From assembly GCA_019454045.1 (NCBI GenBank), contig SKCR01037644.1, positions 20,520-84,519 on the forward strand: DNA of 64,000 nt, in the 5' to 3' direction. Made by a program: the position numbers and the translations under genes. The DNA is from Zanthoxylum bungeanum. Lineage: Eukaryota > Streptophyta > Magnoliopsida > Sapindales > Rutaceae. Shown here piece by piece: positions 36,891 to 49,500 of this stretch. The stretch's first letter is position 1. Every line of letters begins with the position of its first letter. The notes beneath the pieces are model-generated. The model was not told the origin of the DNA, made no database searches, and saw only the letters and a program-made list of their open reading frames with translations.

Positions 36891-37684
36891 GAGCATAGGC
36901 GTGCCATGGTTGAGGCCTTGAGCCAGATAATAGTATCAGAAGATACCAACCCTACAATGTTTGTAGGATCGATGCAGAAGGAAGCTTTGCAGGTGATAAC
37001 CTTTTCAGAGGAGGAACTGCCGGTGGAAGGAAGTAATCACAATAGGCCACTATTCATAAGAGCAGAAGAGATTGTCACTATTAGGCTGAGGTAGACAATG
37101 TGTGCCCTTTGAAGATTCTATCGAGGTTGGGTATGAAGGCGACAGATCTGAGTTCCTCCAACATGACTATCAAGACGTATGATGATAGTAAGCGGGGAGT
37201 AGATGGCACTTTTGTTACGATAGTCAAAATGGTCCCAATTGAGGATGAGGTTGAGTTCATGGTGCTTGACATCCCGACCACTTTTGCTTTGCTATTGGGG
37301 AGGCCATGGTTTCACAAACTTGGGGGCGTGCCCTCCACTTTGCACCAGGCCATCAAGTTTCCGTACGGGGGAGAGATTGTCACTATTAGGGCTGAGGTAG
37401 ACAATGCTATGGCCGCCTTGGAGATACAGCCTTTCACGAGGTTCCAAGTGTCGGCAACCTTTGAGGAGTGGGTGGATCCTACGGTTGCTAGGATCAAGGA
37501 AAAGATGAAATTCGAGCCGTGTACAGGTTCAGGTGATGGAGGAGCATTGACCGACTTTAAGGGGCAGACCACCAGGAGAGGTCTGGGATACAAGTCCGAT
37601 GAGGATAAGCCGAAGACTAAGAAGAAAACGGTTAAAGCTGACAGAATATTTTATGAAAGCCACGGGGTATCAATGAGAGCCTGA
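36891..37684 (+). pseudogene. Tat aspartic protease with erased active site
   Basis: Protease region in two frames (36873-37094 and 37100-37684). The downstream part (L-L-G-R-P-W-F-H-K-L-G-G-V-P-S-T-L-H-Q) is intact and matches element A. Where element A has the D-D-G-S-S active site, this copy has a 34-bp patch (about 37066-37099) nearly identical to 37371-37404 of its own downstream sequence. The patch brings in a stop and removes the catalytic motif. This protease cannot work. Confidence 0.8.
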
Positions 37685-37736
37685 ACCAGTGGAGGTCAAC
37701 GGGATCATGGTACCGGGATTTGAAATCTTCTAAGAT

Positions 37737-39500
37737 GTGATGGGTAAGAAACCACTGGCAGTAGAAGTTGCAAAGGAGGAAGACAAGTGGGAAGAGGAGC
37801 TGATGCAGCTGGAGAGCTTGACTCTCGAAGAGAGCAAGAAGACCGAAGAAAACCCGGCTGTGGAGGATGAAGCGTCTGTAGAAGACGAAGATGTTTATCT
37901 CCCTGATTTATTTAAGTTTACTCATGCATTCGCTAATAATAAAGACATTTATTTCGCTTACTTGTCTGAGTCTCTTCCTTTCAACTTGCACGACTTGAGT
38001 ATATTTGACATCAACTCAACCAAAACAAACGCATTCAACCTTGGTACGCCTGAAAGCCCCAAGGAGATTCTAATTGCAAGTGAGGTTACCCCCGAGGAGC
38101 GGAAGAAATTAGAAGGGATGTTAGCCAAATATGCTAAAGTATTCGCTTGGTCCTACGAGAACATGCCCGGAGTAGATAGAAGTATCGCCCAGCACGCGAT
38201 ACCGACTTATCCGAACATGAGGCCGGTAAAGCAGAAGTTCCGAAGGATGAGACCTGAGTGGGCCGAGAAAGTTAGAGAAGAAGTCAAGAAACAGATAGAT
38301 GTGGGATTTCTAGAAGTAGTGAAATACCCCGAGTGGTTGGCAAACATTGTGCCAGTGCCGAAGAAAGATGGGAAGGTCAGAATATACGTGGATTATAGAG
38401 ACCTTACAAAGCTTGCCCGAATGATGATTTTCCTTTACCCCATATAGACGTACTGGTTGATAGTGCGGTTTTATCTGCCATGTACTCGTTCACAGATGGG
38501 TTCTCAGGATATAATCAGGTTCTTATGGCTGAAGAAGACAAGCATAAGACTGCTTTTGCCACGGAGTGAGGTACGTATTGCTACAAGGTGATGCCGTTTG
38601 GGCTTAAGAATGCAGGAGCCACTTATCAACGAATAGCCACTACGTTATTCCACGACTTAATGCATAAGGAGATTGAGGTATATGTGGACGACATGATGCT
38701 GAAGTCAGAGACAAGAAGCGGACACATAGGAGCACTGGAGAAGTTCCTTGAACGAGTCAAAAAATACAACCTGCGACTAAATCCCAAGAAATGTGTGTTC
38801 GGGGTAACGTCAGGCAAGCTGCTAGGGCACACGGTAGGAATGGGAGGGATAAAAGTAGACATTGAGAAGATCAAAGCAATTACCGAGATGCCCACGCCGA
38901 AGACAGAGAAAGAAGTTAGAGCATTCCTCGGGAAAATCCAGTACATCAGTCGGTTCAATGCCAAGTTGGCGTCAGTATGCGAGCCTATCTTCAAACTGCT
39001 GAGGAAGGACCAGCCAGTGAGATGGAATGAGCAATGCCAAGAAGCTTTCGACAAGATCAGGGAATACTTGGTGAAACCTCATGTTTTAAAGCCTCCAAGA
39101 CCAGGTAAACCCTTAGTACTGTATTTGGCCATAGAACCCGAAGCGATGGGGGCGATGGTGGTACAAGAAGATGAGACGGGGGTAGAGCATGCAGTCTACT
39201 ACCTCAGTAAGAAGATGCTTCCGTATGAAGCCCACTATCAAGAAGTAGAGAAGATCTGTTTGGCATTAGTATGGGCATCCAGAAAACTGTGTCATTAGTC
39301 ACAATCTTACAAGATCCAAGTGGTAGCAAAAGAGAATCCCTTGAAGTATTTGCATTCGGTGTCTTCGCTAGTAGGGAAGTTAGGTAGATGGTTGGTGTTG
39401 CTGAAAAAGTTTGATATTGAGTATCTTACTTCTAAAGTAACCAAAGGTCGAGCCGTAGCGGAGTTCCTAGCACTACAACCTATAGAAGGAGACCAATATA
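37737..39500 (+). pseudogene. Tat reverse transcriptase and RNase H
   Basis: Opens with a linker and RT fingers (D-G-K-V-R-I-Y-V-D-Y-R-D-L) up to a frameshift near 38420. RT continues in another frame with F-S-G-Y-N-Q, a stop at 38567-38569 (TGA in a Trp position) and then M-P-F-G-L-K-N-A-G-A-T-Y-Q. The catalytic Y-V-D-D is intact at about 38680. RNase H follows (about 39105-39480) with a stop at 39296-39298. Copies viral RNA into DNA in a working element; dead here. Confidence 0.88.
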
Positions 39501-39509
39501 AATTTGAAT

Positions 39510-39960
39510 TCCTAGACGAGGAAATCCAGGGAATAGAAGTCCAAGGATGGAAGATGTACTTCAACGGAGCAGTGAATTACAAAGGAGCCGGGATAGGAAT
39601 CGTGATAGTAACCCCCGAAGGAGAAACCTTACCTATGGCAAAAAGGTTGACGTTTGGAGTAACTAACAACATGGCTGAGTATGAAGCGTGCGCCTACGGA
39701 CTGACTGCATTGATAAACTTGAAGGCTGAGAACGTTGAGGTCTATGGAGACTCGATGTTGGTAGTCCGACAGATGCAAGGAGAATGGGAGTTGAAGGAAG
39801 AACGGTTGAAACCCTACCTATTTCACCTCAGGAATCTGGCACAGGCCCTCCCCGATTGTAAATTCCAGCACTTGCCGCGAGAAGAGAATCAAATGGCAGA
39901 CGCGTTGGCTACCCTAGCTGCAACTTGGGAAAATCTGGAGAAGTTGGTGATGAGACCTCT
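39510..39960 (+). pseudogene. Second RNase H (archaeal-type) domain of Tat
   Basis: Follows the first RNase H in frame. Landmarks are Y-F-N-G-A-V-N (first acidic position occupied by N where D is usual), N-N-M-A-E-Y-E-A, V-Y-G-D-S-M-L-V-V and E-E-N-Q-M-A-D-A-L-A. Among plant Ty3/gypsy elements, a duplicated RNase H of this type marks the Tat lineage. Loss of the first catalytic Asp, if real, would disable it. Confidence 0.85.
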
Positions 39961-40008
39961 AGTGTTGACAACAACAAGTAGACCTGTTTATAAGATAGAA
40001 AAAGGGTC

Positions 40009-41283
40009 TTGGAAGTAGAGGTTGACGATGGGAAGCTCTGGTACCATGATATTCAGCGATACTTAGAACGCGGGGAACTTCCGGAAGAAGCAAGTAGAAA
40101 GGACATGATAGCCATTCAGAAGTTAGCTTCTCAGTATGTGAGTTTTAAGGGAGAACTATACAAGAGACAAGCGAATGGCATCCAACTGAAGTGTTTAAGA
40201 AAAGAAAAGGCTCAGAAGGTAATGGAAGAAGTATATGTCGGAGTATGTGGACCGCACATGAATGTATTGAATTTGTCTCGCAAGATAGTAAGACAAGGTT
40301 TCTACTGGTCGACCATGGAAGCTGACTGCGCGAAGCTAGTGAATCATTGTCACGATTTTCAAGTGCACGGTAACTTGAACCATTTGCCGCACATAGAGTT
40401 GCATGGGCTGTCAGAGCCGTGGCCTTTCTCAGCATGGGGAATTGACATAATCGGAGAAATTCGACCATACGCATCGAATGGACATCATTTCATAGTAGTG
40501 GCAGTAGACTACTTTTCAAAATGGGTGGAAGCCGAGTCCTTTCGTAACATCACAGTGAAGCAGATGGCAAAGTTAATAGCCCGGAACCTCATATGTCGAT
40601 ATGGAATGCCGCATCACGTAGTAACAGACAACGGAGTCTAGTTTTAAGGAGAAACGAAGGCAATGCTACAGAAGTACGGGGTAGGACATCATAAATCGTC
40701 TCCTTACAGACCGCAGGCAAATGGGGCGGTCGAGGCAGCCAATAAGACAATAAAGAAGATATTAGCCAAAATGACGGAGAACTACAAGGATTGGGCTGAC
40801 AAACTACCATACGCTCTGTGGGGGTATAGAACTTCTGTAAGAACAGCAACATGAGCCACGCCTTACTCTCTAGTCTATGGCATGGAAGCAGTACTGCTAG
40901 TGGAAGTTGAGATACAGTCAATATGGGTACTAGCAGAAGCAGAGTTACCTGAACAAGAATGGGCCTCGCACAGATTTGAGCAGTTGTCATTGCTCGATGA
41001 GAAGAGAATGAAGTGCCTATATCATATGCAGCTATACCTGAAAAGGTTGGCTCGAACATTCAATAAGAAGGTGCATCCTACTAAGATCAGAAAAGGTGAT
41101 CTGGTACTCAAACAGTCGAAGCCATCGATAACAGACCCGAGGGGAAAGTTCAGACCTAACTGGAAAGGGCCCTACATAGTCAAGAAAGTGATGGGAAATG
41201 GGGCAGTGAGACTGTCAGACTTAGAAGGGATCGAGTTCACCGAGCCGATCAACGTGGACAGATTGAAGCAATATTTTGCCTAA
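40009..41283 (+). pseudogene. Tat integrase
   Basis: Frameshifted from the RNase H frame near 40010. Zinc-binding region: H-M-N…H-C-H-D-F near 40255-40365, with the last Cys apparently changed. Core: W-G-I-D-I-I (first Asp, about 40440), T-D-N-G-V (second Asp, about 40625) and S-P-Y-R-P-Q-A-N-G-A-V-E (Glu, about 40700-40735). Stops follow T-D-N-G-V at 40639-40641 and lie at 40852-40854. The C-terminal G-K-F-R-P-N-W-K-G-P-Y segment is intact to the stop at 41281. Confidence 0.87.
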
Positions 41284-43267
41284 AGAAGAGAAGACCGAGT
41301 AGTCGCCAGGAGAACTGGCGGAAGACCTAACCCAACAGGATAGGAAATTCATCCATGCATGCATGCATACATATAACATACTTGCATTCTTTTTGTGTTT
41401 TGTTTCGTTTTGTATTCACAGGCTTCAAAGAAGAAAAAGAGAAAGCAGCAAAGGCAAGCCAACCAGAAGCGACAACAGTACGGTATCAGCAGTTTTTAGG
41501 AATGAATCACAGGGTTGAGGCCTACATTAGTATCAGTTTCGGGAAGGAATTCCAGGGTTGAGGCCTATATCAGTATCAGTTTCGAGAATGAATCCCAGGG
41601 TCGAGGCCCATATCACCAACGGTTTTCAGGAATGAATCACAGGGGGAAGCCCACATTATTAGTGGTTGAAAAGAAGAATTCCAGTGGAGTGAAAAAAAAA
41701 AAAAGAGAGTCATTGATGGTTAGATATATGTCCGGTGATGAAATTGTTTGTCGTAGGGTGAAACCTTAGAAACAATAAGTGCAATATGTGCTCTTATCCG
41801 ATATTTTGAGTGGTTGATCTCGGCTAGACTCGCCGGCACTTAATTACAGGATCTTAGCAGTAGAAGCCTGAGTAGTCGGCAAGATGACTAGTTGAAGAGA
41901 TAGCAGATCAGTGAATGACTGTTTGCTTAGATGTCCATCCTGGTTTACTTGTGTTACGATATGTGATATGGTTGGAAACGAAGGAAAAGTCTCTGAAGAG
42001 GAAAAATAAACCACCTATAACCGATAAGCGTGAAGCTACCCATGGGCAAGTATTAGGACCACCATGAGGAGAAATGCTACCTTAAAAAGTAGGTGTGTTG
42101 AAAAAAAAATGATAATGAAGAGACAAAAGAAAAGAAGAAGAAAGCTATATCACATTGAGTACGAGAAAGTAATTGCAAAGCATGACCAAAACATTTAGGT
42201 TGGTTAGACCCAATGATCATGTTCTTTGAAACAAAATCATCAAGTTGGCTTATTTAAGGATTAAGCTGTGAAAGAACCTTGGCACACACACATTTGGAGT
42301 CTAGTTCAGATCATTTATTCAAACGGTCGGATTTGAGTTGTATCAGGTACTTTGAAGGTTCTCTGGTTTCGACACTAGGCATCATTTGAGGACGAAAATA
42401 TGTATAACTATTGAGACTATCTCGTAAAAGAGAGTAATATGGTATGACAGTACGGAACACCGCATCAAATGATCTACTTTAGCTGAGTGCAAGCCATGAA
42501 GAACAAAGAGATAAGCTGAGTCTGGGGGCGACCAGCCTACTACATATGATACAAGTAATGGTTCGAGAATGGACCACCTCATACAGTAATGATTCAGGAA
42601 TGGACCACCTCACAATAACGGTTCGGGAATGGACCACCTCACAGTAACGGTTCAGGAATGGACCCCCTCACAGTAACGGTTTGGGAATGGACCACCTCAT
42701 ACAGTAACAGTTCAAGAATGTACCACCTCACAGTAACGGTTCGGGAATGGACCACCTCACAGTAACGGTTCGGGAATGGACCACCTCACAGTAACGGTTC
42801 GGGAATGGACCACCTCACAGTGATAGTTCGGGAACAAAGGCCACGGATGGTTTGAGAACAAATCCCAGAGGTCGAAAGCACCTCGCCATCAAATTCAGCA
42901 CAGTTCGGGAATAAAGCCCAGGGAACAAAGCCCACATTCGGTTGTTCGGGAACAAAGCCCAGGGGTCGAAGCACCTCGCCACCATATCATCTCAGTTCAG
43001 TAGTGATTCCTAGAGATCGCAGTATCTTGCAGGGATGAACCTTGGGGTCGAAGCACCTCACCATCATATCAGTTCAGTTCGGTAGTGATTCCTAGAAATC
43101 GCAGCATCTTGTAGGGATGAACCTCAGGGGTCGCGACACCTCACCACCAGATCAACTCAGTTCGAAGCAACATGCAAGTCAGGTAGTAACTGGCGAGCCA
43201 TGTAAGTAAAAATGCATTGCATAACTTTGATAGGATTGTCATTGTCACACACTGCACAAGTCCTATC
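41284..43267 (+). other. Tat 3' noncoding region with tandem repeats
   Basis: Nearly 2 kb between integrase and the polypurine tract. It has no credible ORF. It contains a short array at 41490-41655 (three to four units of about 53 bp around GGGTYGAGGCCYAYATYA), the 29-bp minisatellite at 42554-42840, and larger degenerate units to 43150 built on AGCACCTCRCCA and TTCGGGAA. Confidence 0.75.
42554..42840 (+). repeat. 29-bp minisatellite, ten units
   Basis: Ten units of CAGTAACGGTTCGGGAATGG + ACCACCTCA. The later units are nearly identical; units 1 and 5 carry an extra TA. Confined to this element's 3' region. Confidence 0.9.
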
Positions 43268-43281
43268 AAAATGGGGGCGAC
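43268..43281 (+). other. Tat polypurine tract
   Basis: AAAATGGGGGCGAC directly before the 3' LTR start TGTAGGCAC. Confidence 0.8.
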
Positions 43282-45495
43282 TGTAGGCACTGTATTTTTG
43301 AATATAAGTCCTGATGATGAGCCTCGTATGGAGGCACTACCCTTTGAGTTACGGAAGTCGCGGGAAATGGACATCGGAAGGGAAATATCAATACCTTGTT
43401 GGATTTAATTCATTTGCTTAGCTTCAGGTTCGCACGTTGGATCTTTGTTTTAATATTTATCCTCGGCCCAAAACCCCAGAACCTACACCAAGCCACACAC
43501 CCAAGCCCACACACCACCAACCACACGCCCATAAACCCCTCTAATACACGCCCACAAGCCCATCAAGTCCGATCCAAAATATCCAACACATTGAACACAT
43601 GTTAAAATCAAATCAAATCACCTTCCCAAATTAAATAAATCTAAATAAATTACCTTTCCAATTTAAATAAATCAAATCAAATCACATGCCTAAATTAAAG
43701 AAATCAAATCAAATCCCATGAATCCCTTTCCTAAACTAAAACAAATCACCTTCCTAATTAAATGGATCTTTTCCTTATCACACACTAATTAAAATATGTC
43801 CCCCATAATTGCATGATTTATTTCTTTCCTGTACAAGGACAACCCTAACCCTATCCTATAAAAAGAAACATAAACCATTCTCCCCTAGCTAGCATTCACG
43901 CCTTAGAGACAAATAAAATAGCCCTCCCATTGTCGCATACACAACCCCCATACAGCCCTGCATTCACCGAAAAACTGCATCCCTAAAAGCCCCATGCATT
44001 ACCTTGAACCTACACCCTTGAAACAGCCCATCCTTCACCGAAAACAATAGCCTAACACAACCCCTGAATTACCGAAACTGCACCATCAAAACCGCCCATC
44101 CTTCACCGAAAACAGTAGCCTAAAATAGTCTCTGCACTACCGCAAAATTACACCCCTAAAAACCCCCCATTTACTACAAATAGTTCACCAACACTGCACC
44201 TAAAAACCGTAAAATAGCAGCTCAAATTACCCCTGAAAACCGCAAAATAGCCATAAAACAGTCACCCAAAATACCCCATAAATACCGCAAACTGCACCCC
44301 TAAATTACACCCTTAAATAGTCCAAAAACAGCAGCAAAAACAGCAAAAATACCAGCCTAAAATAGAGGAAACAGCAGCCCAAAACAACGAGGGGATGAAG
44401 GAAAACAACGAACCAGTGAACCGGAGGAGTTGTGGAGCATTAACCCTTCCGACGGCCGTGTAACACACTTCCAAGAGGCGACTTAAAATGTAAGACCTGA
44501 GGGCACCCTTTTATTTATTCCCGTTCATTTTTATTATTTATTAGTAATTCTCTGCATGCGTATTGTTGATTTATTTATGTTCTAGCCATGGGATGAATGA
44601 TTTTGTGCATGTGTATTGTCATTGTTGTTGGATGAATGATTGAGTGTTGCCTCTCGTGGTATATCAGATGGAAACCCAGACGTAAATTCCTTAGCTGAAT
44701 CCGAATGGACGGTAGTGCGGTCTGTACTCAGGATACAACTCCACGTACCGCTTGGGGAAACACTCGTACATGTGTTTACGTGCTTGTAGATGTCATGTTT
44801 GTGACTCTGTTCGAACGCGTTATCAAACGCTACGCGAACGTATGCATTCTGTCTCGGCCCGTTCAGACACGTTATCAAACGTTACTTGAACGCGTGCATT
44901 ATGTTTACCATTCGAACGCGTAATCAAACGCTACTCGAACACGTGTATTTTGTTTACCATTCGAACATGTTTACGAACGCTACACGAACGCGCATGCATT
45001 GGACAAATTCCTTCATCATGTTTTATGCATGTTTGCCTCCTTAGTTATTCTTTTCCCCATCATATGCTTAGTTAGCTCTTTTTAATATTTATGCTTTTAC
45101 CATTATTGTTTATTTATCTTTCCGCATTTATTTATTTAATATGTTCATGAAATTGTGTGGTTGCCGTTTTGTCGACTTACTTTTTTGCATGCAAACTTAG
45201 ATATAGGTGGTATGCCAATTTAGATCTAGGTTATTCTTGCGTATGTACATTGCATAGACTTGGTTATATTATTGCACAAATCCGTTCATTACAAGTGGCA
45301 TAAGTAAGGGACCATTCTAAACCCAACGGTTTGACGTCTTCCCTTGCGAGGGGTGAGTGCGACCTTAAATCCTTTCCCAGTTCACACTGGGTGGTGACTC
45401 CATTTTATTTCTCCGGTTTAGTCCCACGCGGGCTACTCCGTACTCCCGACCGGGTCGCGTGCCTGGAACAACGTCGTTGATTTCTGTGTCCTACA
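43282..45495 (+). repeat. 3' LTR of Tat element C
   Basis: 2214 bp, collinear with 32145-34389 and with the same ends. Most differences are C/T or G/A transitions, in keeping with methylated, silenced DNA. Confidence 0.95.
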
Positions 45496-45539
45496 AAGAT
45501 AGTACCTGGTTAGCTGAAATTCTACATCTAAAATGAAAT

Positions 45540-46234
45540 TTAAAGGTTAAGATCCAAATTTATCCGACGCTTCTTACCACGATCATTATCGGACCAGATT
45601 ATCTTGGAAATGATAGGGTCAATTTGTGGTTCAAAGGCTAAGATTTGATCAATTAAATCTTGGGCAGTTCTGGCAGTAAAGAGAAGATCTTTTACAGGTT
45701 TTGACACGAACCCATTTCTCCGGGCTTCATCAAGAAACACACAAAGAAAATCATAAAATCCATCAGCATTAAACAGTATAATCAGTTTTTGGTGTATGTT
45801 CAAGTTCCCCAAGATAATACTGTAAAAATTCCCTCCATTGTGCCCAAGCCACCAAGCAAAGCAATAAAAGAATCAGCACGGTTAATCATTTCCACCAGTC
45901 ATTCAGACATACCTGGCACGATAAGTTCCTCTCCGTTTGATGGTCCTATAAGATTCGCCTCCGTCTAAGGTTTTGGGATGATTCCCAGAACTTGACTAAT
46001 TCCTTCATGTACAGCCCTTGAAATGATCCCCATTAGTCCAAGATTTCCACCGCCATATACTAAGTGCATATTCCTTTCAGCTATGACTCGACCCAATTCT
46101 TGTGCTGCCTCAATGTATTCTGGATTAGAACCAACACTAGTACCGCAAAACACACAAATATTTACAACTCGTCTTCTTGAAGTTGCTTTCATTTTTTTTT
46201 TATGTATTTCTTTCTCAAATCTGGATGCTTTCAA
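45540..46234 (-). pseudogene. LOG-like: LOG-type cytokinin riboside monophosphate phosphoribohydrolase, intronless retrocopy
   Basis: The minus strand encodes a nearly complete protein of about 230 residues of the LOG/TIGR00730 family. These cytosolic enzymes release active cytokinin from its riboside monophosphate. Visible are C-V-F-C-G-T near the N-terminus, L-V-Y-G-G-G-N-L-G-L-M-G (about 46040-46075), and the P-G-G-x-G-T-x-x-E signature present only as L-G-G-L-G-T-M-E-G (about 45825-45860). The C-terminus is L-N-A-D-G-F-Y-D-like and runs to 45540. Disabling changes: TAG at 45962-45964, TGA near 45917, and a one-base frameshift near 45812. Plant LOG genes have several introns; none is present here, which indicates an RNA-derived copy. 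It lies in the Athila element, same strand, after integrase. No poly(A) tract is seen. Confidence 0.8.
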
Positions 46235-46595
46235 GAGTGCAATGATGAGTTGAATTTATAACACCTGAAAAATGGTGAGTAATAATAGCACTAGTACCTG
46301 CCAAATGACAATTATTAGCTAAACAATAAAATATATTGTGATAGTCAAAAAGTCTGGATATTGTCAAAGAAAATAAAAGAAAATAACAAAACAAATCACA
46401 ATTATTAGATAAATACAAAGAGATAATAATATTTATAGGAAGTAACGGCTTGATTGACATCTATGCGTTAGGGACAAGCTTCCCATCCAATTTTCTTATA
46501 AATTGGCAAACATGGTCTTTTAGAGTCAGATTCCCGAGACTGTATTGTTGTCTTTCTTTTCAGAACTGTGTATATAACATGTGAATTGCATGATG
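46235..46595 (-). other. Sequence between LOG retrocopy and Athila integrase
   Basis: AT-rich, with a TATA-like CCTATAAATATT on the minus strand near 46435, upstream of the LOG start. Recognisable Athila integrase stops at about 46600. The origin of this segment (host 5' flank or Athila) is undetermined. Confidence 0.45.
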
Positions 46596-49500
46596 CACAT
46601 ATCCACTGGCAGATGACATGCTTTCCCAAACACCATTCGATATGGGGACATACCAATGGGTGTCTTGTAAGCTGTCCGGTATGCCCATAATGCGTCATCT
46701 AGTTTTGTAGATCAGTCCCTCCTTGTTGATCCAATGGTTCTCTCCAAGATTCTTTTGATCTCCCTGTTTGAAACTTCAACCTGTCCATTTGACTGTGGAT
46801 GGTAGGCAGTGACAACTTTATGAGTAACTCTGTATTTGGATATGAGTGCATCAAAGTATCTGTTGCAGAAATGTGTGCCACAATCACTGATAATTGCACG
46901 AGGTGTTCCGAAGTGAGTGAAAATATTCTTTTTAAGGAATTTTATCACCACTTTTGAATCATTTGATGGCAATGCAATTGCTTCAACCTATTTGGAGACG
47001 TAGTCTACTGTAACTAGTATGTACAAGTTACCGAATGATGGAACAAAGGGTCCCATAAAATCAATCCCCCATATATTAAATATCTCCACTTCCAGAATAT
47101 TTTGCAGAGGTCATTCATTTCTCCTTGATATAATTCCCGTTCTCTGGCACCTGTCACATTGAAGAGCAAATAAGTAAGCATCCTTAAAAAGGGTGGGCCA
47201 GAACAAACCTGACTGTAGGACTTTGGCTGCATTTTTATTTTCGCTGAAGTGTTCGCCGTATGGTGATGAATGACAATGCTGCAGAACACTATTGACTTCC
47301 TCATGTGGAACACAATGTCTCAGTAATTGATCAGCACATCAGTTGAACAGATACGGCTCATCCCAGACATAATGTTTGACTTCTTTAAAGAATTTCTTTC
47401 GTTGCTGATGTGTCCATTCCAACTATCATTTTGCCGATACTATGTATTTTACATAGTCAGCATACCAAGGGACATCATGTTGTTTCATGGAAAACAAATG
47501 TTCATCTGGAAAAGTTTATTTGATTGTCATTTCATTGCCAGCTGTTTCTCCATTCTCGAGCCTTGATAAGTGATCTTCCACTTGGTTTTTTATCCCTTTT
47601 CTATCTCGGATCTCCACGTCAAATTCTTACAGAAGAAGCACCCAACGGATAAATCTGGGCTTAGCATCTTTCTTCGTGATAAGGTATTTAATTGTTGAAT
47701 GATCTGTGTAGACCACCACTTTGGGACCCATCAGATAGGAGCGGAATTTATCAAAAGCGAACACAACTGTGAGCAACTCATTTTCAGTGGTTGTATAGTT
47801 GAGTTGAGCTTCATTCAAAGTTTTGCTCGAGTAGTAAATAATGTGGAAGATTTTTGCTTTGTGTTGTCCTAAAACTGCACCTATAACAAAATCACTAGCA
47901 TCGCACATCACCTCAAATGGAAGAGTCCAGTTCGGTGCTACTATGATAGGGGTAGAGACCAACTTCTATTTCAAGATCTCAAACGCTTTGTGGCATTCTT
48001 TGGTGAAGTTGAAAGGCACATTTTTCTCCAGAAGATTGCACAGAGGTTTAGCAATCTTTGAGAAGTCTTTGATAAATCTCCTGTAAAAACCTGCATGTCC
48101 GAGAAAACTCTGAATTCCTTTGACAGATATTGATAGAGGTAGTTTTTCAATTGTCTCGATCTTTGATTTATCTACCTCGATTCCCTTTTGTGAGATCTGA
48201 TGTCCCAGGACGATGCCTTCCTACACCATGAAGTGGCATTTCTCCCAGTTGAGTACCGGTTTGGTATATTCACATCTTTGTAGCATCTGTTCCAGATTTT
48301 GCAAGCCGTGGTCGAAAGAATCTCCAAACACAGAGAAATCATCCATGAAAACCTCCATACTTTGTTCCAGCATGTCTGAGAAAATGACCATCATGCAATG
48401 TTGAAATATGGCAGGAGCATTACATAGTCCAAATGGCATCATGAGAAAAGAAAAAGTATCATACGGACATGTAAAAGTGGTCTTCTCCTGATTTTCTAGG
48501 GTGATGTCAATCTGATTATACCCCGAGTATCCATCCAGAAAATAATTGAACTCATGTCCCACCAGTCTGTCTAATATCTGGTCAATGAATGGCAGTGAAA
48601 AATGATATTTCCTTGTTGCTTTGTTCAGCTTCCTGTAGTCCATGTATACTCTCCATCCAGTCACCATTCTTGTTGGAATTGGCTCATTCTTTTCATTTGT
48701 GACTACAGTAATTCCTCATTTCTTTGGCACATATTTCATAGGACTCACCCAAGTGCTGTCAGAGATGGGGTAGATGATACCGACATCCAACCATTTGATA
48801 ATTTCTTTCTTCACAACCTCCTTCATGATTGGATTTAGTCTCTGTTGATGCTCCACTATAGGTTTGACTCGTCATTCATCAGAATCTTGTGCATGCAAAA
48901 TGATGGACTAATGGCTTGAATGTCTGATATAGTCCAGCCAATGGCTTTCTTGTGTTCTCGTAACACTTTCAGCAATTTTTCTTCCTGCTCCAATGTTAGC
49001 GAAGAAGAAATAATCACAGGTAATTCAGAAGAGTTTCCTAATAATGCATACCTGAGATGGCTCGGAAGTAGCTTTAGCTCCAGCTGTGGTGGTTCTTCAA
49101 TTGAGGGCTTGATTCGCTCATTCTTTAGTAGTTCCAAACTTTCCACATGTGGTTTTGATTTGAAGTGAAATGGTTTGTCAAGATAGTTGATGCATTCTAG
49201 AATTTTAGCATCTAGCTCGCTGTCAGTCATGTTGGTGATGCAAGCTTCAAGTTTATCCGTGGAAAGTGACATTGCATCAGTATCCTGGATGATACTATCT
49301 ACAACATCAACTCTGAAACATTCCTTCTCCTTTTCATCGCTCGGGAATTTCATGGCTTTAAAAATATTGAAGGTAACTTTTTGGTCCTGCACTTTCATGG
49401 TTAGTTCTCTTTTTTGTACATCAATAACAGTTTGATATGTAGCCAAGAATGGTCTCCCAAGAATGATAGGTACATATTTATCTTCCTCCATGTCAAGGAT

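Larger units (their letters stand above)
32145..45495 (+). mobile_element. Full-length Tat-lineage Ty3/gypsy element C
   Basis: A 13.35-kb plus-strand element with LTRs 32145-34389 and 43282-45495, primer site, gag, protease, RT, RNase H, a second RNase H, integrase, a repeat-rich 3' region and a polypurine tract. The second, archaeal-type RNase H domain before integrase is the hallmark of the Tat lineage. Many stops and at least two frameshifts show it is dead. LTRs differ at roughly a tenth of positions in the first 100 bp, largely transitions, so it is old. Confidence 0.94.
32140..45500. other. Target duplication AAGAT flanking Tat element C
   Basis: AAGAT at 32140-32144 and AAGAT at 45496-45500 are identical and immediately adjacent to the LTR ends. 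Confidence 0.93.

Noticed and set aside
42382..42974. Minisatellite considered as a CRISPR-like array
   Set aside because: Units are contiguous with no spacers, and the context is a plant retrotransposon 3' region.
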